DNA of 24,631 bases, from contig DCJQ01000026.1 of assembly GCA_002319965.1 (NCBI GenBank), positions 62,296 through 86,926 of the forward strand, in the 5' to 3' direction. Below are positions 7,256 to 14,228 of this stretch, piece after piece. The notes beneath the pieces were generated by a model. It searched no databases. It worked only from the letters and a program-made list of their open reading frames with translations, and was not told the DNA's origin. The translations under genes were made by a program, and so were the position numbers. Numbering within the stretch: position 1 is the stretch's first letter; each line of letters starts with the position of its first letter. This DNA comes from Megasphaera sp. UBA1696. Lineage in GTDB: Bacteria > Bacillota > Negativicutes > Veillonellales > Megasphaeraceae.

Positions 7256-7960
7256 ATGGAACTCGATTATGGTTTTATGATTGAAACGTTTTATAAGATT
7301 TGGGACGGTATCGGCGTTACCTTAGGATTGACGGCTCTGTCACTGCTCATCGCCCTGCCCATCTCCTTTTATATGGCCGTCATTCGCCTGAGAGGGCATA
7401 AACTGGGGACGGGGATTACGCGATTTTATATCTCCTTTGTCCGCGGGACGCCGTTGGTACTACAGATTTTATTGATGTACAGTCTCTTGCCGAGCTTCCT
7501 TAACTTCGCATTGAAGTCCATGGGCTCGTCCTTTAATATTTTTGAAAGCGTCAATCCTTTCTGGTATGCCGTCATCGTCTTTTCCCTCAATACCATCGCC
7601 TTATTGGCCGAAGTATTCCGTTCGGCCCTGATGAGTATCGATAAGGGACAGATGGAAGCCGGCGTATCCATCGGCCTTTCGGAATGGCAAACCTATCGCC
7701 AAATCATCATTCCCCAGGCCTTGGTTGTCGCCTTGCCGGCGGTCAGCAATATTACGGTAAATTTGATCAAGGGCACGTCGCTGGCCTTCCTGATGACGGT
7801 CAAAGACGTACTGGCTATCGGGAAAATTGCCGCTTCATACGGCTATAACTATATTGAAGCCTATTTGGATGTCTTCGTCGTTTACATCATCGTCTGCACG
7901 ATTGTCCAGCTCGTTTACCGTATAGCTGAAAAACGAATCGGTGCCTTCCGTGCCGTGTAA
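7256..7960 (+). CDS. Amino acid ABC transporter permease 2
   Basis: A 234-residue permease homologous to its upstream neighbour, with its own EAA loop (MEAGVSIGLSEWQTY, then IIPQALVVALP). RGTPLVLQ near residue 63 is a hallmark of polar amino acid permeases. Translation starts on the ATG immediately following the previous stop, with GGAGGAGGTGA just inside the end of permease 1. Having two different permease subunits agrees with cystine, histidine or glutamate type importers. Confidence 0.9.
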   Translation: MELDYGFMIETFYKIWDGIGVTLGLTALSLLIALPISFYMAVIRLRGHKLGTGITRFYISFVRGTPLVLQILLMYSLLPSFLNFALKSMGSSFNIFESVNPFWYAVIVFSLNTIALLAEVFRSALMSIDKGQMEAGVSIGLSEWQTYRQIIIPQALVVALPAVSNITVNLIKGTSLAFLMTVKDVLAIGKIAASYGYNYIEAYLDVFVVYIIVCTIVQLVYRIAEKRIGAFRAV

Positions 7961-7973
7961 GGAGAGTATGCCT

Positions 7974-8741
7974 ATGTTAATGTCTATTAAAAACGTCCGT
8001 AAAAAGTTTGGCGGCGTAGAGGTCTTAAAAGACCTCAATATGGAAATCAATAAAGGAGATGTCGTCGTCATCTTAGGCCCGAGCGGCTCGGGGAAGACGA
8101 CCTTCCTGCGGTGTCTTAACTTCCTCGAACGGGCCGACGAGGGGCAGATGGAATTCGCCGACATGAACATCGATTTGAGCAAGCCTTCCGATAAAGAAAT
8201 TGCCGCTGTCCGCAAAAAGACGGCCTTCGTGTTCCAGGGATACAATCTGTTTGCCAACAAGACCGTTTTAGAGAATGTCATGCTCGGCCTGACGACGGGC
8301 CGCGGCATTCCCAAAGCCGAAGCTGAACAGACGGCGCGGGATGCTCTGCAGCGCGTCGGCATGATCGATCGGGCCGATTACTATCCGGCTCAGTTATCCG
8401 GCGGCCAGCAGCAGCGCGTCGGTATTGCCCGGGCCATTGCCGTCAATCCGGACGTCATCTTATTTGACGAACCGACGTCGGCCCTTGACCCGGAATTGGT
8501 CGGCGACGTGCTGAAGGTCATGCGCGATTTGGCCAAAGCCGGGACGACGATGATCGTCGTCACCCATGAAATGAAATTTGCTGCCGACGTGGCGACCCAT
8601 GTCATCTTTATGGATGGCGGCGTCATCGTCGAAGAAGGTACCTCGAAAGATATCTTCCAGCATCCGAAGGAAGAACGGACCAAGCGGTTCCTGCACCGCA
8701 TTTTCTGTACCGCCTTTGATGGCCTGGATGAAGATGATTAA
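7974..8741 (+). CDS. Amino acid ABC transporter ATP-binding protein
   Basis: A 255-residue ATPase of the polar amino acid transporter class. Walker A is GPSGSGKT at residues 35-42. A Q-loop (VFQGYNLF), signature LSGGQQQR, Walker B ILFDEPTSALD and H-loop VTHEM follow in order. The start is set at 7974 because AAGGAG (7959-7964) is then about 9 bases upstream. ATG at 7968 is too close to it, and a GTG at 7941 would lie inside the previous gene. It is the last gene of the T-box operon and is followed by a strong terminator. The C-terminal HRIFCTAFDGLDEDD is slightly unusual but the length is normal. Confidence 0.93.
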   Translation: MLMSIKNVRKKFGGVEVLKDLNMEINKGDVVVILGPSGSGKTTFLRCLNFLERADEGQMEFADMNIDLSKPSDKEIAAVRKKTAFVFQGYNLFANKTVLENVMLGLTTGRGIPKAEAEQTARDALQRVGMIDRADYYPAQLSGGQQQRVGIARAIAVNPDVILFDEPTSALDPELVGDVLKVMRDLAKAGTTMIVVTHEMKFAADVATHVIFMDGGVIVEEGTSKDIFQHPKEERTKRFLHRIFCTAFDGLDEDD

Positions 8742-8755
8742 AAATAATAGAACAT

Positions 8756-8812
8756 AAAAGACGGTCTCCCTCTTCTCTATCGGCGATAGGGAAAGGGAGA
8801 CCGTCTTTTTAT
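8756..8812. terminator. Strong bidirectional terminator
   Basis: A 16-base perfect inverted repeat (AAAAGACGGTCTCCCT at 8756-8771 with its complement at 8794-8809) flanks a loop that can form a further small hairpin (CTATC/GATAG). It is A-rich on the left and T-rich on the right, so it works on both strands. It sits between the convergent importer operon and gph. Confidence 0.93.
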
Positions 8813-8837
8813 CGGGCATAATATGTATTGTAATGAC

Positions 8838-9566
8838 TTAGCTGATGATGATGGAGATAATCTCGTCCGGTGCATCGACGAGGATGGAGGCGCCGTGGCT
8901 TTTCAGGAATTCGGCCGGTCGAAAGCCCCAGGTGACGCTGATGCAGTCGAGGCCGGCATTTTGGGCCGTCTGGATATCGATTTCAGAATCTCCGACATAT
9001 ACGGCTTCTTCCGGTGCCAGGCCGAGGTCACGGAGTACTTTTTGGACCATGTCCGGAGCCGGTTTACGGCGGATTTGCGGCTGTTCGCCAAGGACGCTGT
9101 CGAAGAGGTCCGGGAAATAGTCGGCAGCCAAGTCCTGTACGGCAGGATTCGGCTTGTTCGATACGACGGCAACTTTGACGCCCTTTTCGCGGAGGCGGCG
9201 GATCATGGCGCTGATGCCGTCGTATTCGCCGGTCTTTACGGCGCAGTGAGCCGTATAATAAGGCTTATAGATATCCTGGATGCGGGTGATTTCCTGCGCA
9301 TCGATTTGCGGGGTGACCTTGTCGCCGGGCTGTCCGACGGCTTCGAGTTCATCATACGAGGCGAGGCCCTGTTCAATCGCTAAGGCTCGCGTGATGGCAA
9401 CGACGACGCCGCTGCCGAAGAAATTGCGGACATCGGCTGTCGTATAAGCATGGGCGTGGCCGGTCTGAGCTAAGGCGTGGTTTAAGGCATCAGTCAGGTC
9501 GTCTAAGGTGTTGAGGACCGTTCCGTCCATATCGAAAATAACGGCATTATATTTTTGGGTTGTCAT
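8838..9566 (-). CDS. gph: HAD-family phosphoglycolate phosphatase-like hydrolase
   Basis: A 242-residue HAD phosphatase. Motif I is DMDGT with the nucleophile Asp12 and acid Asp14, followed by NTLDDL as in phosphoglycolate phosphatases. Motif II is VVSNKPN and motif IV GDSEIDIQTAQNAG. A helical cap lies between motifs I and II. The likely role is dephosphorylating 2-phosphoglycolate or another small phosphate ester in the cytoplasm; PpaX or another Gph-like specificity is possible. The ATG has AGGAGG about 6 bases upstream. It lies after znuA on the same strand but has its own promoter. Confidence 0.88.
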   Translation of the reverse strand: MTTQKYNAVIFDMDGTVLNTLDDLTDALNHALAQTGHAHAYTTADVRNFFGSGVVVAITRALAIEQGLASYDELEAVGQPGDKVTPQIDAQEITRIQDIYKPYYTAHCAVKTGEYDGISAMIRRLREKGVKVAVVSNKPNPAVQDLAADYFPDLFDSVLGEQPQIRRKPAPDMVQKVLRDLGLAPEEAVYVGDSEIDIQTAQNAGLDCISVTWGFRPAEFLKSHGASILVDAPDEIISIIIS

Positions 9567-9597
9567 GAGAGCCTCCTGTGTGTCTTTTTACCGGAAC

Positions 9598-9626
9598 AGT
9601 GTAACTTTCAACGGCCCGGTTGTCAA
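9598..9626 (-). promoter_or_regulatory. Promoter of gph overlapping the znuA stop
   Basis: The minus strand reads TTGACA (9621-9626), a 17-base spacer and TACACT (9598-9603). The -35 overlaps the TGA stop of znuA (9623-9625). No hairpin terminator separates znuA from gph, so gph may be expressed both by read-through and from this site. Confidence 0.75.
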
Positions 9627-10549
9627 GTCAGGCTGCTTTGGTAAATTTTTTCTAAGTTGTCCCGCATGCGGTCGAGGTAAGACTTACCGTCTTCGCTGGT
9701 TTCGATGGTGTGAATCGTTTCTACGCGGGCGCCGACTTCGCGAGCTAAGGTTTCTGACGTTTCCGGACTTACCATGTCTTCGACGAAGATGGTCTTTACG
9801 TTATGGGCCCGGCAGTAGTCGGCCAGCCGTGCCAGTTGGCGGGCACTCGGTTCACCGCTGGAAAAGACCGATTCGACACTTTGTTGGGTCAGGCCGAAGT
9901 CTCGGCATAAGTAAGCAAAGGCTGCGTGGCCGGTGACGAAATCTTTTCGGGGCGCCTTTTCGAATTTGCCGGCATATTCGTCCTGCAGGGCTTGGAGCTG
10001 CCGGTTGTAGTTTTCGGCATTCTGCTGATAGTAGGCCTTGTTGGCCGGATCGGCTTCGGACAGGGCGTGAGCGATGTTCCGTACTTCCTGCTGGGCGTTG
10101 ATCAGGCTGAGCCAGATATGCGGGTCATAGTCGCCGTGGTCGTGGACCTCTTCTTCGTCGGTGAGTTTAATCGGCGTAATGCCTTGAGAGGCATCGACCG
10201 TGTGAAGGGATGTATTTTTGGCCGCATCGACGACTTTTGAAGCCCAAGGTTCCATGCCCAGGCCGTTGTAGACGAAGAGCTGCGATTGACCGAGGCGCTT
10301 GATGGTCTTCGTCGTCGGCTGGAACTCATGGGGCTCCGTTCCGTCGGGAATGAGAGTGTAAACATCGACTTTATCGCCGCCGACGGCTTGGGTAAATTCT
10401 TTTAAAGCGTCAAAGGTGACGGCGACCTTCAGTTTTCCGTCGTCAGGCACATCGGCCGTGGTGCCGCAGCCGGCCAGGACCAACAAGGTCATAGCCGCAA
10501 TCAGAAGCATCAAGAACCGCGCCGGGCGACGGATGTGATGAGATGACAT
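9623..10549 (-). CDS. znuA: Zinc ABC transporter substrate-binding lipoprotein
   Basis: A 308-residue metal-binding lipoprotein of cluster A-I. Lipobox VLAGC gives Cys28 as the lipidated residue. Metal ligands expected for the family are visible: His74 (EPHEFQP), His144 (DPHIWLS) and His208 (TGHAAFAYL). An acidic/His loop EEEVHDHGDYD at 132-141 lies just before the second ligand, as in zinc-type ZnuA, although it is short. Manganese-specific relatives usually lack such a loop, so zinc is favoured. It is divergent from znuC-znuB-zur with a shared control region, and completes a full ZnuABC importer. The start is supported by GGAGGT upstream. Confidence 0.9.
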   Translation of the reverse strand: MSSHHIRRPARFLMLLIAAMTLLVLAGCGTTADVPDDGKLKVAVTFDALKEFTQAVGGDKVDVYTLIPDGTEPHEFQPTTKTIKRLGQSQLFVYNGLGMEPWASKVVDAAKNTSLHTVDASQGITPIKLTDEEEVHDHGDYDPHIWLSLINAQQEVRNIAHALSEADPANKAYYQQNAENYNRQLQALQDEYAGKFEKAPRKDFVTGHAAFAYLCRDFGLTQQSVESVFSSGEPSARQLARLADYCRAHNVKTIFVEDMVSPETSETLAREVGARVETIHTIETSEDGKSYLDRMRDNLEKIYQSSLT

Positions 10550-10573
10550 AGATACCGACCTCCTATGGCGTTC

Positions 10574-10602
10574 ATCGTATCACGGCCGCCTTTTTTTGTC
10601 AA
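10574..10602 (-). promoter_or_regulatory. znuA promoter
   Basis: On the minus strand TTGACA (10597-10602) and TACGAT (10574-10579) are 17 bases apart. The candidate Zur palindrome lies 8 bases upstream of this -35, close enough for a bound repressor to interfere with polymerase. Confidence 0.75.
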
Positions 10603-10610
10603 TTACTTGC

Positions 10611-10625
10611 AAATGCCTTGCATTT
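10611..10625. promoter_or_regulatory. Candidate Zur operator palindrome
   Basis: AAATGC-CTT-GCATTT is a perfect 6-3-6 inverted repeat between divergent znuA and znuC. It overlaps the znuC -35 box and abuts the znuA promoter. A Fur/Zur-family gene is the last cistron of the znuC operon, so autoregulation by zinc-bound Zur is the natural reading. The sequence differs from the 7-1-7 Zur box of Bacillus. Confidence 0.7.
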
Positions 10626-10646
10626 TCGTTTGCGTAGAGATATAAT
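10618..10646 (+). promoter_or_regulatory. znuCB-zur promoter
   Basis: TTGCAT (10618-10623), 17-base spacer, and a perfect -10 TATAAT (10641-10646). Initiation is expected near 10653. This rules out the ATG at 10664 as a practical start, since it would leave no room for a ribosome site, and supports the ATG at 10682. Confidence 0.85.
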
Positions 10647-10681
10647 AAACTACCGATAATTTTATGGCAGCGGAGGCAGTT

Positions 10682-11350
10682 ATGATCGATTTACAACACG
10701 TTTACTTCTCTTATGAACACGGCGAGTATTTGCTCGAAGATATCAATATGACCATTCGGAACGGGGACTATATTTCCGTCGTCGGCGAAAACGGCAGCGG
10801 CAAGAGCACCTTGATTAAACTCATCTTGGGACTCCTCGTGCCGAGCCGCGGCGTCATTTCCAATACCTATCGTCATCGGGCTTATGTGCCGCAGCGCTTT
10901 GAAACGCTGAACAGCCAGTTTCCCATTACCGTTTGGGAAGTGCTCAACTGTTACCGTCAAGTCCTTCGTTTGAAGGATAAGAGCCTCATACGGACTTGCT
11001 TAGAGCAGATGGGGGTCTATGATTTAAAAGACCAGCTCATCGGCAGTTTATCCGGCGGTCAATGCCAAAAAGTCCTCATCGCCCGGGCTCTCATGGGACA
11101 TCCCGACCTGCTTATTTTCGATGAACCGTCGACGGGTATCGATGTCCGCAGCCAGGAAGAATTGTACCCCTTTATTAAGGATTTAAATGAGAACCGGGGA
11201 ATTACAGTCCTTACGGTAGAACATAATCTGAAATTTGCCGTCCGCAATTCGACGAAACTGTTCCACGTCGTCGGCGGCCATGGCCATTTCTGCTCGCCGA
11301 AGGCCTACCTCGATGAATACATGTCGGTTACGATGGGAGGGAAAGACTGA
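10682..11350 (+). CDS. znuC: Zinc ABC transporter ATP-binding protein
   Basis: A 222-residue ATPase. Walker A is GENGSGKS at residues 35-42, the signature is LSGGQCQK and Walker B is LLIFDEPSTGID; the H-loop is VEHNL. The protein is of the usual size for ZnuC/AdcC-type ATPases. The start at 10682 follows GGAGG (10672-10676). The upstream in-frame ATG at 10664 is rejected because of promoter position. The TGA stop overlaps the znuB ATG, so translation is coupled. It provides energy for the ZnuA-ZnuB zinc importer. Confidence 0.9.
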   Translation: MIDLQHVYFSYEHGEYLLEDINMTIRNGDYISVVGENGSGKSTLIKLILGLLVPSRGVISNTYRHRAYVPQRFETLNSQFPITVWEVLNCYRQVLRLKDKSLIRTCLEQMGVYDLKDQLIGSLSGGQCQKVLIARALMGHPDLLIFDEPSTGIDVRSQEELYPFIKDLNENRGITVLTVEHNLKFAVRNSTKLFHVVGGHGHFCSPKAYLDEYMSVTMGGKD

Positions 11351-12168
11351 TGTTTGAATATGCCTTTATGCAAAATGCCTTTATCGTAGCCATCCTCATT
11401 TCCATCGTTTGCCCCCTCATTGGCATCTTCCTCGTCCTGCGCCGCTATTCCATGATTGGTGACGCCTTATCCCATGCGTCTTTGGCCGGCGTCGCCGTCG
11501 GGCTGCTCCTCGATTGGAACCCCGTCCTCGGTGCCTTTGGCCTGACCAGCTTTTTCGGCATCCTCATTGAAGTCCTGCGCAGTCGTTTCAGACGTTATGC
11601 CGAGTTGATTTTGGTTATTATCTTGTCCCTCTCCGTCGGTCTTGCCATTACCATCATCAGTGCCGGTTTAGTTCACACTAACGTAGAGTCTTTCTTATTC
11701 GGCAGTATCCTCACGGTCTCGACGGACGATGTGTACGCCGTCATCGCCCTCAGCGTCGTTTCCATGGCCCTCATTGCCAAGCTCTATCCTCAGCTGGTCA
11801 TGCTGACCTTCGATGAAGACGGGGCCCAGATTGCCGGCGTTCACAGTAAAGTCGTCAATTATATTTTTTCTGTCCTGGTAGCGGCGACGATTTCCGTATC
11901 CATCCGCATCGTCGGTATCTTGGTCATCAGCTCCCTCATAGCCCTTCCCGTAGCGGCGGCCCTGCAGCTTCGCAAGGGATTTCGTCAGACCCTGATGTAT
12001 TCCATCTTTTTCAGTTTCGTCGATATTTTGTCGGGCCTGTTCTTGTCCTATTATATCGATGCGGCCCCCGGCGGAGTCACGGCCTTGACGGCTGTCGCCG
12101 TCTTGGTGCTGGTCATCATCTATAAAGAAGGGATTTTATCATGGAGAGAAAAGAGGCGGCAGTCATGA
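11350..12168 (+). CDS. znuB: Zinc ABC transporter permease
   Basis: A 272-residue inner-membrane protein of the ABC-3 family with about eight or nine hydrophobic segments. Family landmarks include LVLRRYSMIGDALSHASLAG near residues 26-45 and RIVGILVISSLIALPVAAA near 188-206. It starts within the znuC stop (TGATG) and its own stop overlaps the zur start (ATGA). It forms the membrane channel for zinc import with ZnuC and ZnuA. Confidence 0.9.
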   Translation: MFEYAFMQNAFIVAILISIVCPLIGIFLVLRRYSMIGDALSHASLAGVAVGLLLDWNPVLGAFGLTSFFGILIEVLRSRFRRYAELILVIILSLSVGLAITIISAGLVHTNVESFLFGSILTVSTDDVYAVIALSVVSMALIAKLYPQLVMLTFDEDGAQIAGVHSKVVNYIFSVLVAATISVSIRIVGILVISSLIALPVAAALQLRKGFRQTLMYSIFFSFVDILSGLFLSYYIDAAPGGVTALTAVAVLVLVIIYKEGILSWREKRRQS

Positions 12169-12605
12169 GTGATACCTATAGAGACTGTCTTCGGCAATAT
12201 GGATTGAAGAGTACAAAGGCGCGCAACCTTGTATTGGCTGTGTTAAGTCGGCAGCAAGGCGTCATTACCGTTGAGGACGTTTACGCAACACTTCTCGAAG
12301 GCGGAGATAAAGTCAGCTTTTCAACGGTTTATCGAACCTTGGAAATGTTTACCAAGCGGGATTTGACGGAAAAAATTTTTCTTCCCGACGAAGGGAAATA
12401 CGGGTTTTCTCTGCGGCGGCCGGGTCATACCCACCGTTTAATCTGTTTACAGTGCCATAAAATCGTAGACTTACCGCACTGTCCGCTCCATGATTATGAA
12501 CAGGACGTTGAAAAAAAGACCGATTTCGATATCGTCAGCCATCATCTTGAACTCTACGGGTACTGCCCTGCCTGTAAAAAAAAGCTCCCGCCGTCCGAAC
12601 GGTAG
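12165..12605 (+). CDS. zur: Fur-family zinc uptake repressor
   Basis: A 146-residue Fur-family regulator. The N-terminal winged helix includes LKSTKARNLVL and the recognition helix region SFSTVYRTLEMF (51-62). Two Cys pairs, C94-x-x-C97 and C134-x-x-C137, form the structural zinc site. The HTHR and HH residues (88-91, 126-127) supply the sensing site. The start is placed at 12165, where ATGA overlaps the znuB stop, instead of 12141, which would overlap znuB by 28 bases without a better ribosome site. Position as the last gene of znuCB argues for Zur rather than Fur or PerR. Its last codons form part of a terminator hairpin. Confidence 0.87.
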   Translation: MSDTYRDCLRQYGLKSTKARNLVLAVLSRQQGVITVEDVYATLLEGGDKVSFSTVYRTLEMFTKRDLTEKIFLPDEGKYGFSLRRPGHTHRLICLQCHKIVDLPHCPLHDYEQDVEKKTDFDIVSHHLELYGYCPACKKKLPPSER

Positions 12606-12613
12606 GAGCTTTT
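12580..12613. terminator. Bidirectional terminator overlapping the zur 3' end
   Basis: AAAAGCTCC (12580-12588) pairs with GGAGCTTTT (12605-12613). An inner CCGT/ACGG (12591-12594, 12599-12602) continues the stem around CCGA. It is followed by T residues on the plus strand and, read from the minus strand, by a long U tract. It serves both zur and the converging nitroreductase gene. Most of it lies inside the zur coding sequence. Confidence 0.82.
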
Positions 12614-12620
12614 CGCTGTA

Positions 12621-13145
12621 TCAGCGGATAAACTTGATGAAATTGTCTTTTCTCGGAGACGCGGCCGGCTCCGGTCCGTCGCCGTATCCGACGATACAGT
12701 GGCCGACGCCGACTAAGTGTTCCGGCAGCCCCCACTTTCGGAGAAGCGCCTTTCCTTCGGGGAGTTCAAATTCTTCACGGGCTCTGTTTATCCAGCATGA
12801 ACCGAGGTGCAGGGCTGCGGCGGCATTCATGAGATTGCCTAAAATAAGACAGCCGTCGGACCAGGCATTGGGAGACTTTTCCATATCGGCCAGGACAATC
12901 AGGACTGTCGGAGCTCCGTACAGCGGATCGGTGCCGGTGCCTTTGATTTTCGCATTCAGGGCTGTCAAGCAGCCTAAGGTGTCCGGATCTTGGACGACGA
13001 CGATGGTACAGGGCTGGATTCCCGTTGCACTGGCGGCGTTCATTCCGGCTTGGAGAATGAGATGGAGGTCTTCATCGCAGATCTGGGCTTTTTTGTATTT
13101 GCGGACACTCCTCCGTGTCGTAAGGGTTCGAATCGTTTCATTCAT
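12621..13145 (-). CDS. Nitroreductase-family FMN oxidoreductase
   Basis: A 174-residue protein of the nitroreductase family, which uses FMN and NAD(P)H. The family start motif RRSVRKYKK (residues 11-19) contacts the FMN phosphate. ASGIQP-like ASATGIQPC follows near 37-46. SDGCLILGNLMNAAAALHLGSCWIN around 96-120 corresponds to the dimer and cofactor-binding helix. It is a short, single-domain type. The natural substrate is unknown; such enzymes reduce quinones, flavins or nitro compounds. The start at 13145 has AGGAGTG upstream; the longer frame to 13223 has no ribosome site. It is transcribed alone towards zur. Confidence 0.87.
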   Translation of the reverse strand: MNETIRTLTTRRSVRKYKKAQICDEDLHLILQAGMNAASATGIQPCTIVVVQDPDTLGCLTALNAKIKGTGTDPLYGAPTVLIVLADMEKSPNAWSDGCLILGNLMNAAAALHLGSCWINRAREEFELPEGKALLRKWGLPEHLVGVGHCIVGYGDGPEPAASPRKDNFIKFIR

Positions 13146-13211
13146 AAAAATCACTCCTTGAAAGATTGCGGCAGCTTTTTCGACGTACCGCCATGATTGT
13201 TTGTCAGCCTT

Positions 13212-13240
13212 ATTATAGGTCATGGACGTGGTCCGGAAAA
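13212..13240 (-). promoter_or_regulatory. Putative nitroreductase promoter
   Basis: A perfect -10 TATAAT on the minus strand (13212-13217) has a weak -35 TTTTCC (13235-13240) 17 bases upstream. It implies an untranslated leader of about 60 bases. Confidence 0.45.
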
Positions 13241-13342
13241 GAGGATGGATGAGACAAAAAAGGATTCTTTTTTCCTGTCAGGCAGTCTCCGGAAACGACA
13301 CCGTAATATATTGCTTGATACTGGCGATTTGATGGAAAAATA

Positions 13343-13351
13343 TGCTATAAT
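13343..13351 (+). promoter_or_regulatory. Extended -10 promoter of the arsR-type operon
   Basis: TGCTATAAT (13343-13351) is an extended -10 with a perfect TATAAT. No -35 is found at 16-18 bases; TTGATA at 13315-13320 is 25 bases away and too far. I saw no clear 12-2-12 inverted repeat of the SmtB/CzrA operator type around it. Confidence 0.6.
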
Positions 13352-13396
13352 AAAACGATTAGATAGTGATGAAGATGGTATGTAGGAGCGATTGCA

Positions 13397-13699
13397 TTGA
13401 AACCACAAGCACCGAAGCTTTCACAGGAGTATATTCAACCGCTGGCGGATGTTTTCAAGGTTTTGGGAGATCCGACACGGCTTCGCATTTTACGCCTTCT
13501 CATGGATGGAGAAGTTTGCGTTCGTTGTATTTCTGAAGAACTTGGCATGGGTCAATCGGCTGTATCTCATCAACTGCGTATTTTGCGGGATGCCCGCTTG
13601 GTTCAGTTCCGGCGGGAAGGTAAGAACGTGCAGTATTCCTTGGCCGATGCCCACGTATTTACGCTGCTCAACGTCGGGTTGGAGCACGTCGCCGAATAA
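13397..13699 (+). CDS. ArsR/SmtB-family metal-sensing repressor, CzrA-like
   Basis: A 100-residue winged-helix repressor. The fold runs from LGDPTRLRILRLL (23-35) through the recognition helix GQSAVSHQLRIL (52-63) and the beta-wing. The last helix carries Asp84, His86, His97 and Glu100. That is the spacing of the alpha-5 zinc/cobalt site of SmtB (D104, H106, H117, E120), and the first three residues have the same numbers as in CzrA. Cys41 and Cys44 lie where ArsR/CadC members have their alpha-3 thiolates, though the C-x-x-C spacing differs from CxC. Zinc sensing is thus well supported. The start is TTG, with AGGAG (13384-13388) 8 bases before it. No metal efflux gene lies beside it; it heads an operon with a SixA-like phosphatase. 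Confidence 0.88.
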   Translation: MKPQAPKLSQEYIQPLADVFKVLGDPTRLRILRLLMDGEVCVRCISEELGMGQSAVSHQLRILRDARLVQFRREGKNVQYSLADAHVFTLLNVGLEHVAE

Positions 13700-13709
13700 G
13701 GGGGGGCCT

Positions 13710-14207
13710 ATGTATCTTTGTTTAATGCGCCACGGAAAGGCACAGCCCTTTTCTTTAAAAAAGCCGGATAAGCTGAGAGAATTGACGGAAAAAGGCTGCT
13801 GTCAGGCCGCTTCGATGGCCTCTTGGGCCGCATCGTGGTGGCCGGAGGGAAAAACGGCACTCTGGGTCAGTCCCTATGTACGGACCTGCCAGACGGCTTC
13901 TTACTTGGAACAACAACTGCCAATCGGGCAGTTCCATACCCATGAAGCCCTGGCTTCGGGAGACCTCGTTGCCGTATATGATCAGATTTTGAGTCAGGAA
14001 AAATCGGACGTCGTCTGCATCGTCGGCCATTCCCCTTTCCTCGACCGCTGGGTTCAGGCCTGGACGGGGACAGCCGTCGACTTCAAGACCGGCAGCATGG
14101 CCCTTTTGGACTTTGACGTCCATGGCGGGCGAATCGGCTCGGCCTCTTTGCTTTTCTACGTTCATCCGAAAGCCTTGAAATTTTTGGAGGCGTCTCGTAA
14201 AAAATAA
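13710..14207 (+). CDS. sixA: SixA-like phosphohistidine phosphatase
   Basis: A 165-residue histidine-phosphatase superfamily protein. The catalytic His is in RHG (residues 7-9), with a conserved Arg58 in SPYVRTCQTA and the second His107 in IVGHSPF. The small size without a cap domain fits SixA, which removes phosphate from phosphohistidine in phosphotransfer proteins; a general small-molecule phosphatase cannot be excluded. The open frame extends far upstream through the arsR-type gene, but the start is set at 13710 because it follows a G-rich ribosome site (AAGGGGGGG), 10 bases after the previous stop. Confidence 0.82.
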   Translation: MYLCLMRHGKAQPFSLKKPDKLRELTEKGCCQAASMASWAASWWPEGKTALWVSPYVRTCQTASYLEQQLPIGQFHTHEALASGDLVAVYDQILSQEKSDVVCIVGHSPFLDRWVQAWTGTAVDFKTGSMALLDFDVHGGRIGSASLLFYVHPKALKFLEASRKK

Positions 14208-14228
14208 CGATGGTTGGAGGTTTTATCT

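Noticed and set aside
10664..10681. Earlier ATG for znuC
   Set aside because: It lies only about 11 bases after the predicted transcription start with no ribosome site, whereas the ATG at 10682 follows GGAGG.
13146..13223. N-terminal extension of the nitroreductase
   Set aside because: The extension has no ribosome site and would overlap the promoter. The family start motif follows shortly after the ATG at 13145, which has AGGAG.
13449..13709. N-terminal extension of the SixA-like frame through the arsR-type gene
   Set aside because: The extension lies out of frame across a well-supported repressor gene, and RHG near the N-terminus plus a G-rich ribosome site place the start at 13710.
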